Part shown: positions 33,551-41,538 of the stretch, piece after piece | How positions within the stretch are numbered: the stretch's first letter is position 1 | How the letters are laid out: each line of letters starts with the position of its first letter | Assembly: GCF_902506205.1 (NCBI RefSeq) | Contig: NZ_LR732816.1 | Location: forward strand, 2,278,536 to 2,342,535 | Source: Brevundimonas sp. G8 | Lineage (GTDB): Bacteria > Pseudomonadota > Alphaproteobacteria > Caulobacterales > Caulobacteraceae | Length of the DNA: 64,000 bases | Direction of reading: 5' to 3' | Notes under the pieces: generated by a model | Told to the model about the DNA's origin: nothing | Databases searched by the model: none | What the model saw: only the letters and a program-made list of their open reading frames with translations | Program-made: the position numbers and the translations under genes

Positions 33551-35374
33551 TCAATAGGCCAACGCGATCCCGTCCTTGCGCATCTCGGTCGCCGCGCCAT
33601 AGGTCCAGCGGCCGCCGGGGTTCTGCTGCATCATCACGTTCTGATAGCCGCCGAACCCGCCGTCGGGCTCGCCCAGGGTCCAGCCCATGGCGCGCAGCTG
33701 GGCCTTGGTCGCCTCGGGCACGCCGCTCTCCAGATGTAGGACGCCGGTCCCTTCCTGCGGCTGGCCCGTCGGTTCTGACGAGCCATAATGCTGCCAGCGC
33801 GGGGCGTCGCCGGCCGCCTGGGGCTCCAGCCCGTAGTCCACCATGTTGATGATGATCTGGGCCTGGCCCTGGGGCTGCATGGCGCCGCCCATGACGCCGA
33901 ACGCCAGCCAGGGCTCGCCGTCCTTGACCGCGAAACCGGGGATGATGGTCTGGAACGGCCGCTTACCGGGCGCATAGATATTGGGATGGCCGTCGGTCAG
34001 GGCGAACAGCTCGCCCCGATCCTGGAACATGAAGCCCAGCGGCTCCGAACCATTGTCCGGCGCCAGGCCTGAGCCCATGCCGCGATAGTTGGACTGGATC
34101 CAGCTGACCATCATCCCGTCGGCGTCTGCGACGCTGAAATAGGTGGTGTCGCCGTGGTGCGGCGCGTCGCCCGGCATGACCCGGTCCATCACCCGGTCCG
34201 GCCGGATCAGCTTGGCGCGTTCGGCGGCGTATGCCTTGGAGTTCAGCCATTCGACCGGGGTCTTGGAGAAGCGGTCGTCGGCGAACCAGCGCGCCCGGTC
34301 CTCGAACGCCAGCCGCTTGGCCTCGGCCTGGACGTGCAGCGAGGCGGCGGACTGGAAGCCCATGGATTTCAGGTCGAACTGTTCGCAGATGTTCAGGATC
34401 TGATTGGTCGACAAGCCTTGGGTGTTCGGCCCCAGGCCGAAGACATCCACGCCGCGATAGTTGGTCTGGATCGGCTCGACCCATTCGGTGTGGTGGGCCG
34501 CCAGATCGGCGCGGGTCATCCAGCCGCCGATTCGCTTGAAATAGGCCTCGATCTGATCCGCGATCGGCCCCTCGTAGAAGGCGTCGCGCCCGCCCTCGGC
34601 GATCAGTCTCAGGGTCTTGCCCAGATAGGGGTTGGCGAAAACCTCGCCCACCTTGGGTGTCGCGCCGCCGGCGGCCCAGATGCGCTTCCTGTTGTCGTTC
34701 TCCTCGATCGGGATCTGGCCCCGGTCGAAGGCGGCCATGTTGCGTTCCAGGTAGTAGGCGATGACCTGGGGCACGGGCACGCCCTGCTCGCACAGTTCGG
34801 CGACCGGCAGCAGCACGTCCTTCCACGGCAGTTTTCCATAGCGCTGATGCGCGCTCCACCAAGCGTCCACCGTACCCGGCACATTGACCGTCACCGCGCC
34901 ATAGCGGGGCAGGTAGCCGTCGATGGCCTTGGAGCGCGCCGTCTCAAGGCTGAGGCTGCGCGGACTGGCGCCCGAGCCGTTCAGCCCGACGACCTTCTTC
35001 TGCTTTGGGTCCCACAGCATGCAATAGGCGTCGCCGCCGATGCCGTTGGCCACAGGCTCCAGGAAACCCAAAGCAGCGTTGATGGCGATGGCCGCGTCGA
35101 TGGCCGAACCGCCGCGCCTCAGGGTGTCGATGCCGATGAGGCTGGCCGCTGGATGCGCCGTCGCCGCCGCCCCGTTTGCGCCCCAGACGGTGGAACGGCC
35201 CATGAACCTCGGCCCGCTGATCCGGTCGCCGATGCCGACGCCCGCATAGGGATCGGCCGGACGGGCAGGGGCAGGGGCAGGGGCTACCGACGCCGGCGCG
35301 GGCTGCTGCGCCTGGGCTGCGGTCGTGGCCAGCATCCCGACGGGAAGGGCGGACAGGAAGGTGCGACGACGCAT
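33551..35374 (-). CDS. ggt: Gamma-glutamyltranspeptidase
   Basis: A 607-aa precursor of an exported glutathione-cleaving enzyme. The N terminus MRRRTFLSALPVGMLATTAAQAQ has a twin-arginine-like start and an export signal. The autocatalytic Thr is predicted at residue 410 in GDTTYFSV. The glycine-rich GSGASPRSLSL and PNTQGLSTNQILN motifs and the small-subunit GSEPLGFMF and GGAMQPQGQAQIIINMVDYG are all family features. Length is normal. It would feed amino acid salvage from periplasmic glutathione. Confidence 0.93.
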   Translation of the reverse strand: MRRRTFLSALPVGMLATTAAQAQQPAPASVAPAPAPARPADPYAGVGIGDRISGPRFMGRSTVWGANGAAATAHPAASLIGIDTLRRGGSAIDAAIAINAALGFLEPVANGIGGDAYCMLWDPKQKKVVGLNGSGASPRSLSLETARSKAIDGYLPRYGAVTVNVPGTVDAWWSAHQRYGKLPWKDVLLPVAELCEQGVPVPQVIAYYLERNMAAFDRGQIPIEENDNRKRIWAAGGATPKVGEVFANPYLGKTLRLIAEGGRDAFYEGPIADQIEAYFKRIGGWMTRADLAAHHTEWVEPIQTNYRGVDVFGLGPNTQGLSTNQILNICEQFDLKSMGFQSAASLHVQAEAKRLAFEDRARWFADDRFSKTPVEWLNSKAYAAERAKLIRPDRVMDRVMPGDAPHHGDTTYFSVADADGMMVSWIQSNYRGMGSGLAPDNGSEPLGFMFQDRGELFALTDGHPNIYAPGKRPFQTIIPGFAVKDGEPWLAFGVMGGAMQPQGQAQIIINMVDYGLEPQAAGDAPRWQHYGSSEPTGQPQEGTGVLHLESGVPEATKAQLRAMGWTLGEPDGGFGGYQNVMMQQNPGGRWTYGAATEMRKDGIALAY

Positions 35375-35442
35375 GGGCGAAATCCTCGAACAACCGATGC
35401 GGCATCAAGGGGATGTCCGGCCTGTCCCGCAAGCCTTACGAC

Positions 35443-35477
35443 AAAGAAAAAGGCCGCGTCCCTTTCGGAACGCGGCC
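35443..35477 (-). terminator. Intrinsic terminator of exbD
   Basis: On the minus strand GGCCGCGT and ACGCGGCC form an 8-bp GC stem with a 10-nt loop, followed by TTTTTCTTT. This is a textbook rho-independent terminator placed 26 nt after the exbD stop and ahead of ggt, so ggt must have its own promoter. Confidence 0.88.
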
Positions 35478-35502
35478 CTGATAGTTTCGCGTGAGCGTGA
35501 AC

Positions 35503-35937
35503 TCAGCTGATGTCTTCGTTCAGCAGACCGACCTTGAAGAAGCCGTTCTCCTGCATCTTGTTCATGACTTCCATGAACTGCGAGTATTTCACTTCCGGCT
35601 GAGCGCGGACGAAGACGCGCTCTTCCTGGCAGGAACCGCCGCCCAGGGCCGTGCAGACGTCAGCCGCCAGGTTGTCGATCGAGGTTTGCTTCTCGGCGAT
35701 GAACAGCTGACCGGTGTCCTGAATGGTGATGTACACCGGTTCCTTTTCCTCGGTCGGATTGGTGGGCGGCTGTGCCGGCGGCAGGTCCAGACGGATCGAG
35801 ACGGTCGCCATCGGCGCGGCGACCATGAAGATGATCATGAGCACCAGCAGAATGTCGATGAACGGCGTGATGTTGATATCCGCCGTCTGTTCGATCGTGT
35901 GCTTGTCCCCACCGGAACCGCCGATCTTCGCAGCCAT
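35503..35937 (-). CDS. exbD: ExbD/TolR-family proton-channel protein
   Basis: A 144-aa inner-membrane protein with the ExbD pattern: DINITPFIDILLVLMIIFMVAAPM, where the membrane Asp is the conserved proton-conducting residue, followed by a periplasmic domain (PVYITIQDTGQLFIAEK, RVFVRAQPEVKYSQFMEVMN). It would couple proton flow to TonB with an ExbB partner. No exbB or tonB lies next to it, and a strong terminator follows, so it appears to be a lone gene with its own promoter. Confidence 0.93.
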   Translation of the reverse strand: MAAKIGGSGGDKHTIEQTADINITPFIDILLVLMIIFMVAAPMATVSIRLDLPPAQPPTNPTEEKEPVYITIQDTGQLFIAEKQTSIDNLAADVCTALGGGSCQEERVFVRAQPEVKYSQFMEVMNKMQENGFFKVGLLNEDIS

Positions 35938-36043
35938 GCTCGTCTCCGTTACTCGCCGGCTGCAATCCGCGCCGGCATTTCCCTATGGATCGCCCGAAGG
36001 CTTGTTCGGTTCTTGGCGTCCCGATGCGGGCTTGTAAAGCGGT

Positions 36044-36073
36044 TCTAAACGATCCGGCGTTCCCGAACGTCAA
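36044..36073 (-). promoter_or_regulatory. Candidate promoter of exbD
   Basis: On the minus strand TTGACG is followed after 18 nt by TTTAGA, about 105 nt upstream of the exbD ATG. Both hexamers are near the sigma-70-type consensus, though the spacing is one base long. The rest of the 36005-36116 interval after folE shows no gene. Confidence 0.35.
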
Positions 36074-36116
36074 TTATACGCGACAGTCCCACGGTGGGCG
36101 GGGGCCAGATCGGGCT

Positions 36117-36746
36117 TCAGGCCTTGGCCAGCTTCAAAAAACGGTCCGCCAGGGCAGGATCGTCCTTGAAGGCGCCGGTGAAGCGGGTCGTGATGGTCGA
36201 AACGTGCCGATGATGCACCCCCCGCGTGGTCATGCACTGATGCTCGGCGTCCACCAGAACCGCCACGCCGCGCGGCTGCAGGTGCGATTCGATGGCGTCG
36301 ATGATGTCGTTGGTCAGGGTTTCCTGGTTCTGCAGGCGCCGCGCATAGATCTCGACCACTCGCGCCAGCTTGGAGATGCCGACCACCTTCTCGCCGGGCA
36401 GATAGGCGACATAGGCCTTGCCCAGGAAGGGGGCCATGTGGTGCTCGCAATGGCTCTCCACCTCGATGTCGCGCAGGATGACCATGTCGTCATAGCCGGT
36501 CACGTCCTCGAAGGTGCGGCTCAGCTCCTTGCCCGCGTCGGCGTCATAGCCGTCGAACCATTCACCGTAAGCGTCCACCACTCGTTTGGGCGTGTCGATC
36601 AGGCCTGGACGGCTCGGATTGTCGCCGGCCCAGGCGATCAGGGTCCGCACGGCCTCCAGCGCCTGTTCGCGCGACGGGCGTGCAACTTCAGCAGGCTTGG
36701 GGGTTTCGTCGCTGACGAGGACGGGCTTGGCGGGGATGACGCTCAT
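36117..36746 (-). CDS. folE: GTP cyclohydrolase I
   Basis: A 209-aa enzyme that converts GTP to dihydroneopterin triphosphate, the first step of folate synthesis. The zinc site is visible as Cys and His in [10 protein letters not shown] and Cys in [10 protein letters not shown]. Other signatures are [24 protein letters not shown] and [15 protein letters not shown]. Length is normal. It is divergent from cysS across a 107-nt gap containing a short hairpin (36810-36826). Confidence 0.97.
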   Translation of the reverse strand: MSVIPAKPVLVSDETPKPAEVARPSREQALEAVRTLIAWAGDNPSRPGLIDTPKRVVDAYGEWFDGYDADAGKELSRTFEDVTGYDDMVILRDIEVESHCEHHMAPFLGKAYVAYLPGEKVVGISKLARVVEIYARRLQNQETLTNDIIDAIESHLQPRGVAVLVDAEHQCMTTRGVHHRHVSTITTRFTGAFKDDPALADRFLKLAKA

Positions 36747-36809
36747 GAACTCGATCCGTTGAGGCAGGCGCCTCTATAAACGATAGACTATATGTCAGGC
36801 CGCTATATG

Positions 36810-36826
36810 GGACGGACCCTCCGTCC
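36810..36826 (+). promoter_or_regulatory. Short hairpin in the folE-cysS intergenic region
   Basis: GGACGGA and TCCGTCC pair around CCC, 27 nt upstream of the cysS ATG. The surrounding AT-rich stretch with repeated TATAG motifs is a likely bidirectional promoter zone; exact -35/-10 boxes cannot be fixed by eye. Function of the hairpin is unknown. Confidence 0.3.
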
Positions 36827-36853
36827 TGCAAGAAAACGAAGTCCACCTCTCTT

Positions 36854-38305
36854 ATGCCGCTGCACATCCACGACACCCTGCGCCGTGAAAAGCGCCTGTT
36901 CGAACCGCGCGATCCGAACCGGGTGACCCTCTATGTCTGCGGCCCGACGGTCTATGACTACGCCCATATCGGCAACGCCCGCCCGCCGGTGGTGTTCGAC
37001 GTTCTGGTACGGCTGCTGCGCCGGACCTACGGGGCGGACAAGGTCGTCTACGCTCGCAACGTCACCGACGTGGACGACAAGATCAACCAGAAGGCCGCCC
37101 GCGAAGGCGTGCCGATCGGCGATGTCACGGCCCGCTACGAGGCCGCCTATCTCGCCGACATGGGCCTGCTGAACGTGTCGCCGCCTGACCTGGCCCCGCA
37201 CGTCACCGACTATATCCCGGCCATCGTCGATCAGATTCAGGCCATCGTCGACGCCGGCTGCGCCTATGCGGCGGAAGGCCATGTCCTGTTCGACGTCTCG
37301 TCCTACAAGTCATACGGCGCGCTGTCGGGCCGGAACCTGGACGACATGATCGCCGGCGCCCGCGTCGAGGTCGCCCCCTACAAGAAGAACCCCCACGACT
37401 TCGTCCTGTGGAAACCGTCCAAGACCGACGAACCGTCCTGGCCGTCGCCCTGGGGCGAGGGGCGTCCCGGCTGGCACATCGAATGCTCGGCCATGATCGA
37501 ACAGGCCCTGGGCCTGCCCATCGACATCCACGGCGGCGGCATCGACCTGGTCTTCCCCCACCACGAGAACGAGATCGCCCAGGGCGTCTGCGCCCACGGC
37601 CATGCTCATGACGATCAGGCGCACGACGAATACGCCCGCTACTGGATGCACAACGGCTTCCTGACCGTGGATGCCGAGAAGATGTCCAAGTCCATCGGCA
37701 ACGTCCTGCTGCTGCACGACCTGGTCCAGGCCATGCCGGGCGAGGTCGTCCGCTGGGCGCTGCTGAGCGCCCACTATCGCCAGCCGCTGGATTGGAACCA
37801 GGGGCTGCTGGAGCAGAGCCGCAAGAACCTGGATCGTCTTTATGGCGTTCTGCGCGACGCCGACGCGGCCCTGGCCGATTTCGACTCCGCCACGTTGGAC
37901 GAGGCCGAGATGGAGCTGGCCGAGAACGCCTTGGACCCGGTGCTGGACGCGCTGGAGGACGACCTCAACACGCCGGGCGCCATCGCCCAGCTGTTCGGGC
38001 TGGGAAACGCCCTTCGCGATCTGCTGAACGACGCCGAGGCGGACATCAACGACGTCGCCATGGCTCGCTGGAGCCTGGCCGAAGCCGCCAGCCTGCTCGG
38101 CGTGCTTTCGCTGACGCCGGACGCCTGGTTTGAGGGCGGCGATCCCGCCCTGAAGGCTGAGGTCGAGGCCTTGCTGGAACAACGCGCTAGCGCCCGCGCC
38201 GCAAAGAACTGGCCCGAGGCCGACCGCATCCGTGACCGCCTCAACGCACTGAACGTCGTCGTTATGGACGGCCCCGAAGGCGCCACCTGGCGGATGAAGG
38301 GCTGA
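36854..38305 (+). CDS. cysS: Cysteinyl-tRNA synthetase
   Basis: A 483-aa class I synthetase that charges tRNA-Cys. The zinc ligand Cys29 is in [15 protein letters not shown], the HIGN motif is at residues 38-41, and KMSKS is in [11 protein letters not shown]. The zinc motif WHIECSAM and [18 protein letters not shown] complete the active site. Length is normal. Its substrate tRNA may be the unusual tRNA-Cys gene located 1.5 kb downstream at 39823-39899. Confidence 0.97.
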   Translation: MPLHIHDTLRREKRLFEPRDPNRVTLYVCGPTVYDYAHIGNARPPVVFDVLVRLLRRTYGADKVVYARNVTDVDDKINQKAAREGVPIGDVTARYEAAYLADMGLLNVSPPDLAPHVTDYIPAIVDQIQAIVDAGCAYAAEGHVLFDVSSYKSYGALSGRNLDDMIAGARVEVAPYKKNPHDFVLWKPSKTDEPSWPSPWGEGRPGWHIECSAMIEQALGLPIDIHGGGIDLVFPHHENEIAQGVCAHGHAHDDQAHDEYARYWMHNGFLTVDAEKMSKSIGNVLLLHDLVQAMPGEVVRWALLSAHYRQPLDWNQGLLEQSRKNLDRLYGVLRDADAALADFDSATLDEAEMELAENALDPVLDALEDDLNTPGAIAQLFGLGNALRDLLNDAEADINDVAMARWSLAEAASLLGVLSLTPDAWFEGGDPALKAEVEALLEQRASARAAKNWPEADRIRDRLNALNVVVMDGPEGATWRMKG

Positions 38306-38315
38306 GACGCATCGT

Positions 38316-38340
38316 CTCCTCCCCATAAAATGGGGAGGAG
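38316..38340. terminator. Hairpin between convergent cysS and transglycosylase genes
   Basis: CTCCTCCCCA and TGGGGAGGAG form a 10-bp stem with a TAAAA loop in the 41-nt gap between the two converging genes. Flanking U-runs are short, so it is a probable bidirectional terminator of moderate strength. Confidence 0.6.
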
Positions 38341-38346
38341 CCAGAT

Positions 38347-39630
38347 TTAGTTTGAGCGGCGGATAAGCTCGTCCGCCAGCGTCGGCGTCAGATATCCGTC
38401 GGCGGTCCGGCCTGTCGCCACCTGCCAGCGGCGCAGGGCCGCGCGGGTGTTGGACCCGATCACGCCGTCGACGCCCTGGGTGTCGTAACCCAGTTGGGTC
38501 AGCGCCCGCTGCGCTCCGATCCGCTGCTCGCGCGACATCGACGGGTCGTTGGGCCAGGCCTTGCTCAGGGTCGGCTTGCCCATGATCCCGTCCGCCGTCA
38601 GGCCGATGGCCAGAGCGTAGCTGACCGAGTTGTTGTAGCGGCGGATCACATAATGGTTCGGCAGGGCCAGAAAGGCCGGGCCGTTCGCACCCTGCGGCAG
38701 CAGGATGGTCGCCTCTTCCAAGGCTTCGGCCCCGTTCGGCGTGCCGCCCTGGGCCAGGCGAACGCCCTTGGCCGCCCAATAGGCCCAGTTGTGTTTCGGC
38801 CCTTCCGCCTCGGCATAGTCGAAGCCGGAGGGCAGGGCGACTTCGTATCCCCAGCCCTGGCCGCGCTTCCAGCCGGCCTGGGCCAGCAGGTTGGCGGCGG
38901 ACGCCAGGGCGTCGGCGTCGTCGGCCCAGATGTCGACCTTGCCGTCGCCGTCCTGATCCACGCCCAGGCGCAGATAATTGTCGGGCATGAACTGGGTCTG
39001 GCCCATGGCCCCGGCCCAACTGCCCTTCAGGCCCGCGCGCTCGCGTCGGCCGTCCACGACGATGTCCAACGCGTCCTTCAGCTGGCCCTCGGCCCAGTCG
39101 CGCCGGCGGCCGTCATACGCCAGGGTCGCCAGCGAGCGGATGACGTCATAGTCGCCCTGGACCTGACCGAAGGCGCTCTCCTGCGCCCAGACCCCGACCA
39201 GGATTTCGCTCGGCACGCCGAACCGCTGGACCACCGACCACGGCACCCGGTCGATTCGCTGCTTGGCCTGGGCGATTCGCACCGGCGTCACGGCGTTCTG
39301 GATATAGGCCCCGGCGGGCTTGGAGAATTCCGGCTGGTTGCGGTCCAGGCGGATCACCGTCGGATCGGGCGCCAGGCCGTCCAGTTCGCGGGCGTAGTCG
39401 GCGCGGCGGGCGCCGCCCTTGCGCGCCAGGAATCCCTGTTTCCAGCCCTCGAACCCTTGCTGGTCATAGGCGGCAAGGGGCGGCGTCTGCGGCGCGGGAG
39501 CAGGGGTCGTGGCGGGCGCGCCCGGTTGCGGCTGGGGCTGGGGCGTCGGCAGGCCCACCTGCGGCTCGGGCAACATGGGGGCGCAGGCCGAGACGCAGCC
39601 GATGAGAAGAAGGCGATAGGAAAAGCGCAT
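38347..39630 (-). CDS. Lytic murein transglycosylase, MltB family with peptidoglycan-binding domain
   Basis: A 427-aa envelope protein that cleaves the glycan strand of murein. The start MRFSYRLLLIGCVSACAPM is a lipoprotein-type signal with candidate lipobox Cys12 or Cys16. After a Pro/Gln linker comes the SLT-type domain: GVPSEILVGVWAQESAFG with the catalytic Glu, SWAGAMGQTQFMPDNYL, and GWKRGQGWGYEV. The C-terminal PG_binding_1 domain is RALTQLGYDTQGVDGVIGSNT. The ATG at 39630 is chosen over a TTG 9 nt upstream. Confidence 0.92.
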   Translation of the reverse strand: MRFSYRLLLIGCVSACAPMLPEPQVGLPTPQPQPQPGAPATTPAPAPQTPPLAAYDQQGFEGWKQGFLARKGGARRADYARELDGLAPDPTVIRLDRNQPEFSKPAGAYIQNAVTPVRIAQAKQRIDRVPWSVVQRFGVPSEILVGVWAQESAFGQVQGDYDVIRSLATLAYDGRRRDWAEGQLKDALDIVVDGRRERAGLKGSWAGAMGQTQFMPDNYLRLGVDQDGDGKVDIWADDADALASAANLLAQAGWKRGQGWGYEVALPSGFDYAEAEGPKHNWAYWAAKGVRLAQGGTPNGAEALEEATILLPQGANGPAFLALPNHYVIRRYNNSVSYALAIGLTADGIMGKPTLSKAWPNDPSMSREQRIGAQRALTQLGYDTQGVDGVIGSNTRAALRRWQVATGRTADGYLTPTLADELIRRSN

Positions 39631-39822
39631 GAGATTCAAACTAAAGCCCCCGAGGTCAGACGTGAAATGACATCCGCGCGAATGTCCTTTTCACGGCCAT
39701 AAAGCGCTTGTGAGGCGAAAGCGTTGCCTTGCTTCTCGCGGCTGTGGTGCAATGCACTGTATTAACCACCTTTATATTGGACGACTTAAGCGTGTGTGGC
39801 GTAATGACGCACAAGCTCTGAC

Positions 39823-39899
39823 GGCCTGATGGCGGAGTGGCGACGCGGCGGGCGTGCAACCCCGTAAACCCTCCGTTCGACTCGGAGGTCAGGCCTCCA
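39823..39899 (+). tRNA. tRNA-Cys (anticodon GCA), structurally atypical
   Basis: The 77-nt sequence folds as a tRNA: a 7-bp acceptor (39823-39829 with 39889-39895), discriminator U, encoded CCA at 39897-39899, a D arm with the GTGG loop, anticodon GCA at 39856-39858 and a T loop TTCGACT. Two features are off-standard. The anticodon stem (39848-39852 with 39861-39865) closes an 8-nt loop rather than 7, and the T side can form 6 bp (39870-39875 with 39883-39888), giving 13 stacked pairs with the acceptor. A T-run follows (39902-39907). It may be the working tRNA-Cys or a degenerate paralogue. Confidence 0.8.
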
Positions 39900-39900
39900 T

Positions 39901-39909
39901 CTTTTTTGA
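39901..39909 (+). terminator. T-tract after tRNA-Cys
   Basis: CTTTTTTGA directly after the CCA end gives a U-tract suitable for ending transcription after the stable acceptor stem. The 39910-40006 interval beyond it holds no gene. Confidence 0.45.
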
Positions 39910-40006
39910 GCGTGCTATCGCCCTTGAGCACGTTGGGCGTGGGCGACTGTTGCGACGGCTGGGGCAGGCGTGGCCTGGCTTTTCTGCGGTTTTGGCCTTT
40001 GGCGGG

Positions 40007-40035
40007 TTGACCTTCTGAACCCCTCTCTCTATACG
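40007..40035 (+). promoter_or_regulatory. Sigma-70-type promoter of ykgO
   Basis: TTGACC (40007-40012) and TATACG (40030-40035) are separated by exactly 17 nt, about 67 nt before the ykgO ATG. Both boxes and spacing are close to the housekeeping consensus, making this one of the clearest promoters in the window. Confidence 0.8.
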
Positions 40036-40101
40036 ACCGCCTCCGCCGCGATCCGACCGGGTCAGCGGCTTTCTTATTGGTTTCTCTCAGGACGTCCGAC
40101 C

Positions 40102-40227
40102 ATGAAGGTCCGTAGCTCGCTCAAGTCCCTGAAGACCCGCCACCGCGACTGCAAGGTCGTGCGTCGCAAGGGCGTCGTCTTCGTCATCAACAAGACCGAC
40201 CCGCGCTTCAAGGCGAAGCAGGGCTAA
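40102..40227 (+). CDS. ykgO: Ribosomal protein bL36, zinc-free (YkgO) type
   Basis: A 41-aa basic ribosomal protein, [20 protein letters not shown], then [21 protein letters not shown]. It has a single Cys, so the C4-type zinc ribbon of classical bL36 is missing and this is the C-minus form. In alphaproteobacteria this form is often the only copy; whether a zinc form exists elsewhere cannot be told. A strong promoter lies upstream and a GC hairpin follows at 40240. Confidence 0.95.
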   Translation: MKVRSSLKSLKTRHRDCKVVRRKGVVFVINKTDPRFKAKQG

Positions 40228-40239
40228 GCAGCGTTTGCT

Positions 40240-40261
40240 GCACGCCGCCTCGGCGGCGTGC
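40240..40261 (+). terminator. Hairpin after ykgO
   Basis: GCACGCCGC and GCGGCGTGC form a 9-bp stem with loop CTCG, 12 nt after the ykgO stop. No U-tract follows directly. A second structure lies at 40327-40356. Confidence 0.6.
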
Positions 40262-40326
40262 ACACGTTGGGTCGCGCTCAAATAGCCCAAAGGGCGATAG
40301 CGCGGCGAAAAGCCCTTACGATCCAC

Positions 40327-40356
40327 AGGCTGCGGATGTTTGTCCGCGGCCTTTTT
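40327..40356 (+). terminator. Terminator upstream of gapR
   Basis: GGCTGCGGA and TCCGCGGCC form an imperfect stem with a TGTTTG loop followed by TTTTT (40352-40356), the form of a rho-independent terminator. It would end the ykgO transcript and may define a short 3' RNA between 40262 and 40356; no gene is seen there. Confidence 0.7.
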
Positions 40357-40423
40357 CGTGTTCGCGGTTGAGTCGCATCCATCGCATGGTTAGCGTCCGC
40401 GCCTGATTTCTGGAGTATCACTC

Positions 40424-40699
40424 ATGGCTGACGACGCGTCCTTCGACGGTGGTCCCGACATTCTCAACGCGACGGCCCAGGGCCGCCTGCGAACCATCAT
40501 CGAGCGACTGGAACGCCTCGAAGAGGACAAGCAGGCCGTCATGACCGACATGAAGGAAGTCTTCGCCGAGGCCAAGGGCGAGGGCTACGACGTCAAGATC
40601 CTGCGCAAGGTCATCCGCATCCGTAAGCAGGACAAGGCCAAGCGTCAGGAAGAGGACGCCATCCTGGACCTCTATCTGTCGGCCCTTGGCGAGATCTGA
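40424..40699 (+). CDS. gapR: GapR-like nucleoid-associated protein (DUF2312)
   Basis: A 91-aa protein with the DUF2312 pattern: a short acidic N terminus, LRTIIERLERLEEDKQAV, MKEVFAEAKGEGYDVKILRK and the basic, highly conserved VIRIRKQDKAKRQEEDAIL, ending YLSALGEI. GapR in Caulobacter is a coiled-coil tetramer that clamps overtwisted DNA ahead of replication and transcription. The match over the whole length supports orthology. GGAG precedes the ATG. A small basic ORF follows at 12 nt spacing. Confidence 0.92.
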   Translation: MADDASFDGGPDILNATAQGRLRTIIERLERLEEDKQAVMTDMKEVFAEAKGEGYDVKILRKVIRIRKQDKAKRQEEDAILDLYLSALGEI

Positions 40700-40711
40700 G
40701 GCTGACCCGGC

Positions 40712-41092
40712 TTGAAGCGCACCCCCTTCAAGCCAGGAGGCGGGCTGTCGCGATCAGGCAGTCCGAAAGGCGATGGCTTCGCCAAGAAGCCTATCCCAAG
40801 TCCATTTGAGCAACAGCGCGAGGCCGCCAAACGCGCTGCTCTCAACGCTTTGAAACGCGCCCGCCGCTCGGCAGAGAAGGCGGGCGTTTCGCTGTCCGAA
40901 TGGGAGGGCGAGTTCATCGATTCCGTCAGCGAGCGGGTGAAGACCCACGGCCGTGCCTTCGCCGACCCCGAAAAAGGCGCGCCCGGCCAGGCGCTGTCGG
41001 CCATGCAAGGCCGCAAACTCAAGGAAATCACCGCCAAGGCCAACGGCGAAGAACCGAAGCGGCGGTGGGGCAGGAAGCCGAAAGAGCCATAA
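40712..41092 (+). CDS. Small basic protein downstream of gapR
   Basis: A 126-aa Lys/Arg-rich protein using a probable TTG start (no suitable ATG is present near the 5' end). The N terminus KRTPFKPGGGLSRSGSPKGD and C terminus KRRWGRKPKEP are disordered and basic; the middle is helical (EQQREAAKRAALNALKRARRSAEKAG, then EWEGEFIDSVSERVKTHG). No domain is recognised. The 12-nt gap to gapR suggests an operon and perhaps a nucleic-acid role, which is inference. Confidence 0.7.
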   Translation: MKRTPFKPGGGLSRSGSPKGDGFAKKPIPSPFEQQREAAKRAALNALKRARRSAEKAGVSLSEWEGEFIDSVSERVKTHGRAFADPEKGAPGQALSAMQGRKLKEITAKANGEEPKRRWGRKPKEP

Positions 41093-41097
41093 CCTTT

Positions 41098-41126
41098 CGT
41101 CATCCTCGGGCTTGACCCGAGGATCG
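41098..41126. repeat. Left copy of 29-bp palindromic inverted repeat flanking GIY-YIG gene
   Basis: The unit starts TCGTCATCCTCGGG and contains the palindrome CCTCGGG-CTTGA-CCCGAGG. It is the exact reverse complement of 41458-41486 and identical to 10-38. It lies 22 nt upstream of the GIY-YIG start codon, within a likely leader. Confidence 0.9.
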
Positions 41127-41148
41127 GGCCATCCACAACTCAGCGTTT

Positions 41149-41535
41149 ATGAGCGAGCGCCGACCTTTCATCGCCACCTATATCCAAGCGAGCCGACCGC
41201 ACGGCGTCATTTACATCGGCATGACGTCGAATCTCTTCGAACGCGGCCATCAGCACAGGACCGGGGCTTTCGAAGGCTTCGCCAGTCGATATGGCTGCGG
41301 GCTGCTGGTCTGGTACGAGCAGTTTGAATTGGCCACGACTGCAATCCGGCGGGAAAAGGCGTTGAAGCGCTGGAATCGCGTCTGGAAACTGGAGCTGATC
41401 GAACGGACAAACCCTGGATGGGTCGATCTCTATCCCAGTCTATGCGGCTGGACGCCTGATCCTCGGGTCAAGCCCGAGGATGACGAAGAGGGGAGTGTCG
41501 CTTCATTTCTTAAAAGGCTGGAATCAGGCGCATAA
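41149..41535 (+). CDS. GIY-YIG nuclease-family protein between inverted repeats
   Basis: A 128-aa protein of the UPF0213/YhbQ-like GIY-YIG group. TYIQ (10-13) occupies the GIY position, YIG is at 22-24 (GVIYIGMTSNL), the Arg/His stretch ERGHQHR follows and the probable catalytic Glu is Glu69 in RREKALKRW. The core ends around residue 102. Residues about 104-113 (PRVKPEDD region) are encoded by the right repeat copy and the remaining tail runs beyond it, so the repeat has become part of the reading frame. Base composition looks lower in G+C than the neighbours, suggesting transfer. Confidence 0.88.
   Translation: MSERRPFIATYIQASRPHGVIYIGMTSNLFERGHQHRTGAFEGFASRYGCGLLVWYEQFELATTAIRREKALKRWNRVWKLELIERTNPGWVDLYPSLCGWTPDPRVKPEDDEEGSVASFLKRLESGA
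41458..41486. repeat. Right copy of 29-bp palindromic inverted repeat, inside GIY-YIG reading frame
   Basis: The unit ends CCCGAGGATGACGA and is a perfect reverse complement of 41098-41126. It lies in frame within the last quarter of the GIY-YIG gene, encoding its PDPRVKPEDDE-type tail. No obvious target-site duplication flanks the pair. Confidence 0.9.
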
Positions 41536-41538
41536 GCC

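Noticed and set aside
37310..39019. 569-codon open frame on the minus strand
   Set aside because: It is out of frame within cysS and the transglycosylase gene and crosses a terminator hairpin; both overlapped genes have complete family motifs.
41098..41486. Classical insertion sequence
   Set aside because: There is no transposase or target-site duplication, and the enclosed gene is a GIY-YIG family nuclease. It is kept as a candidate non-classical element instead.
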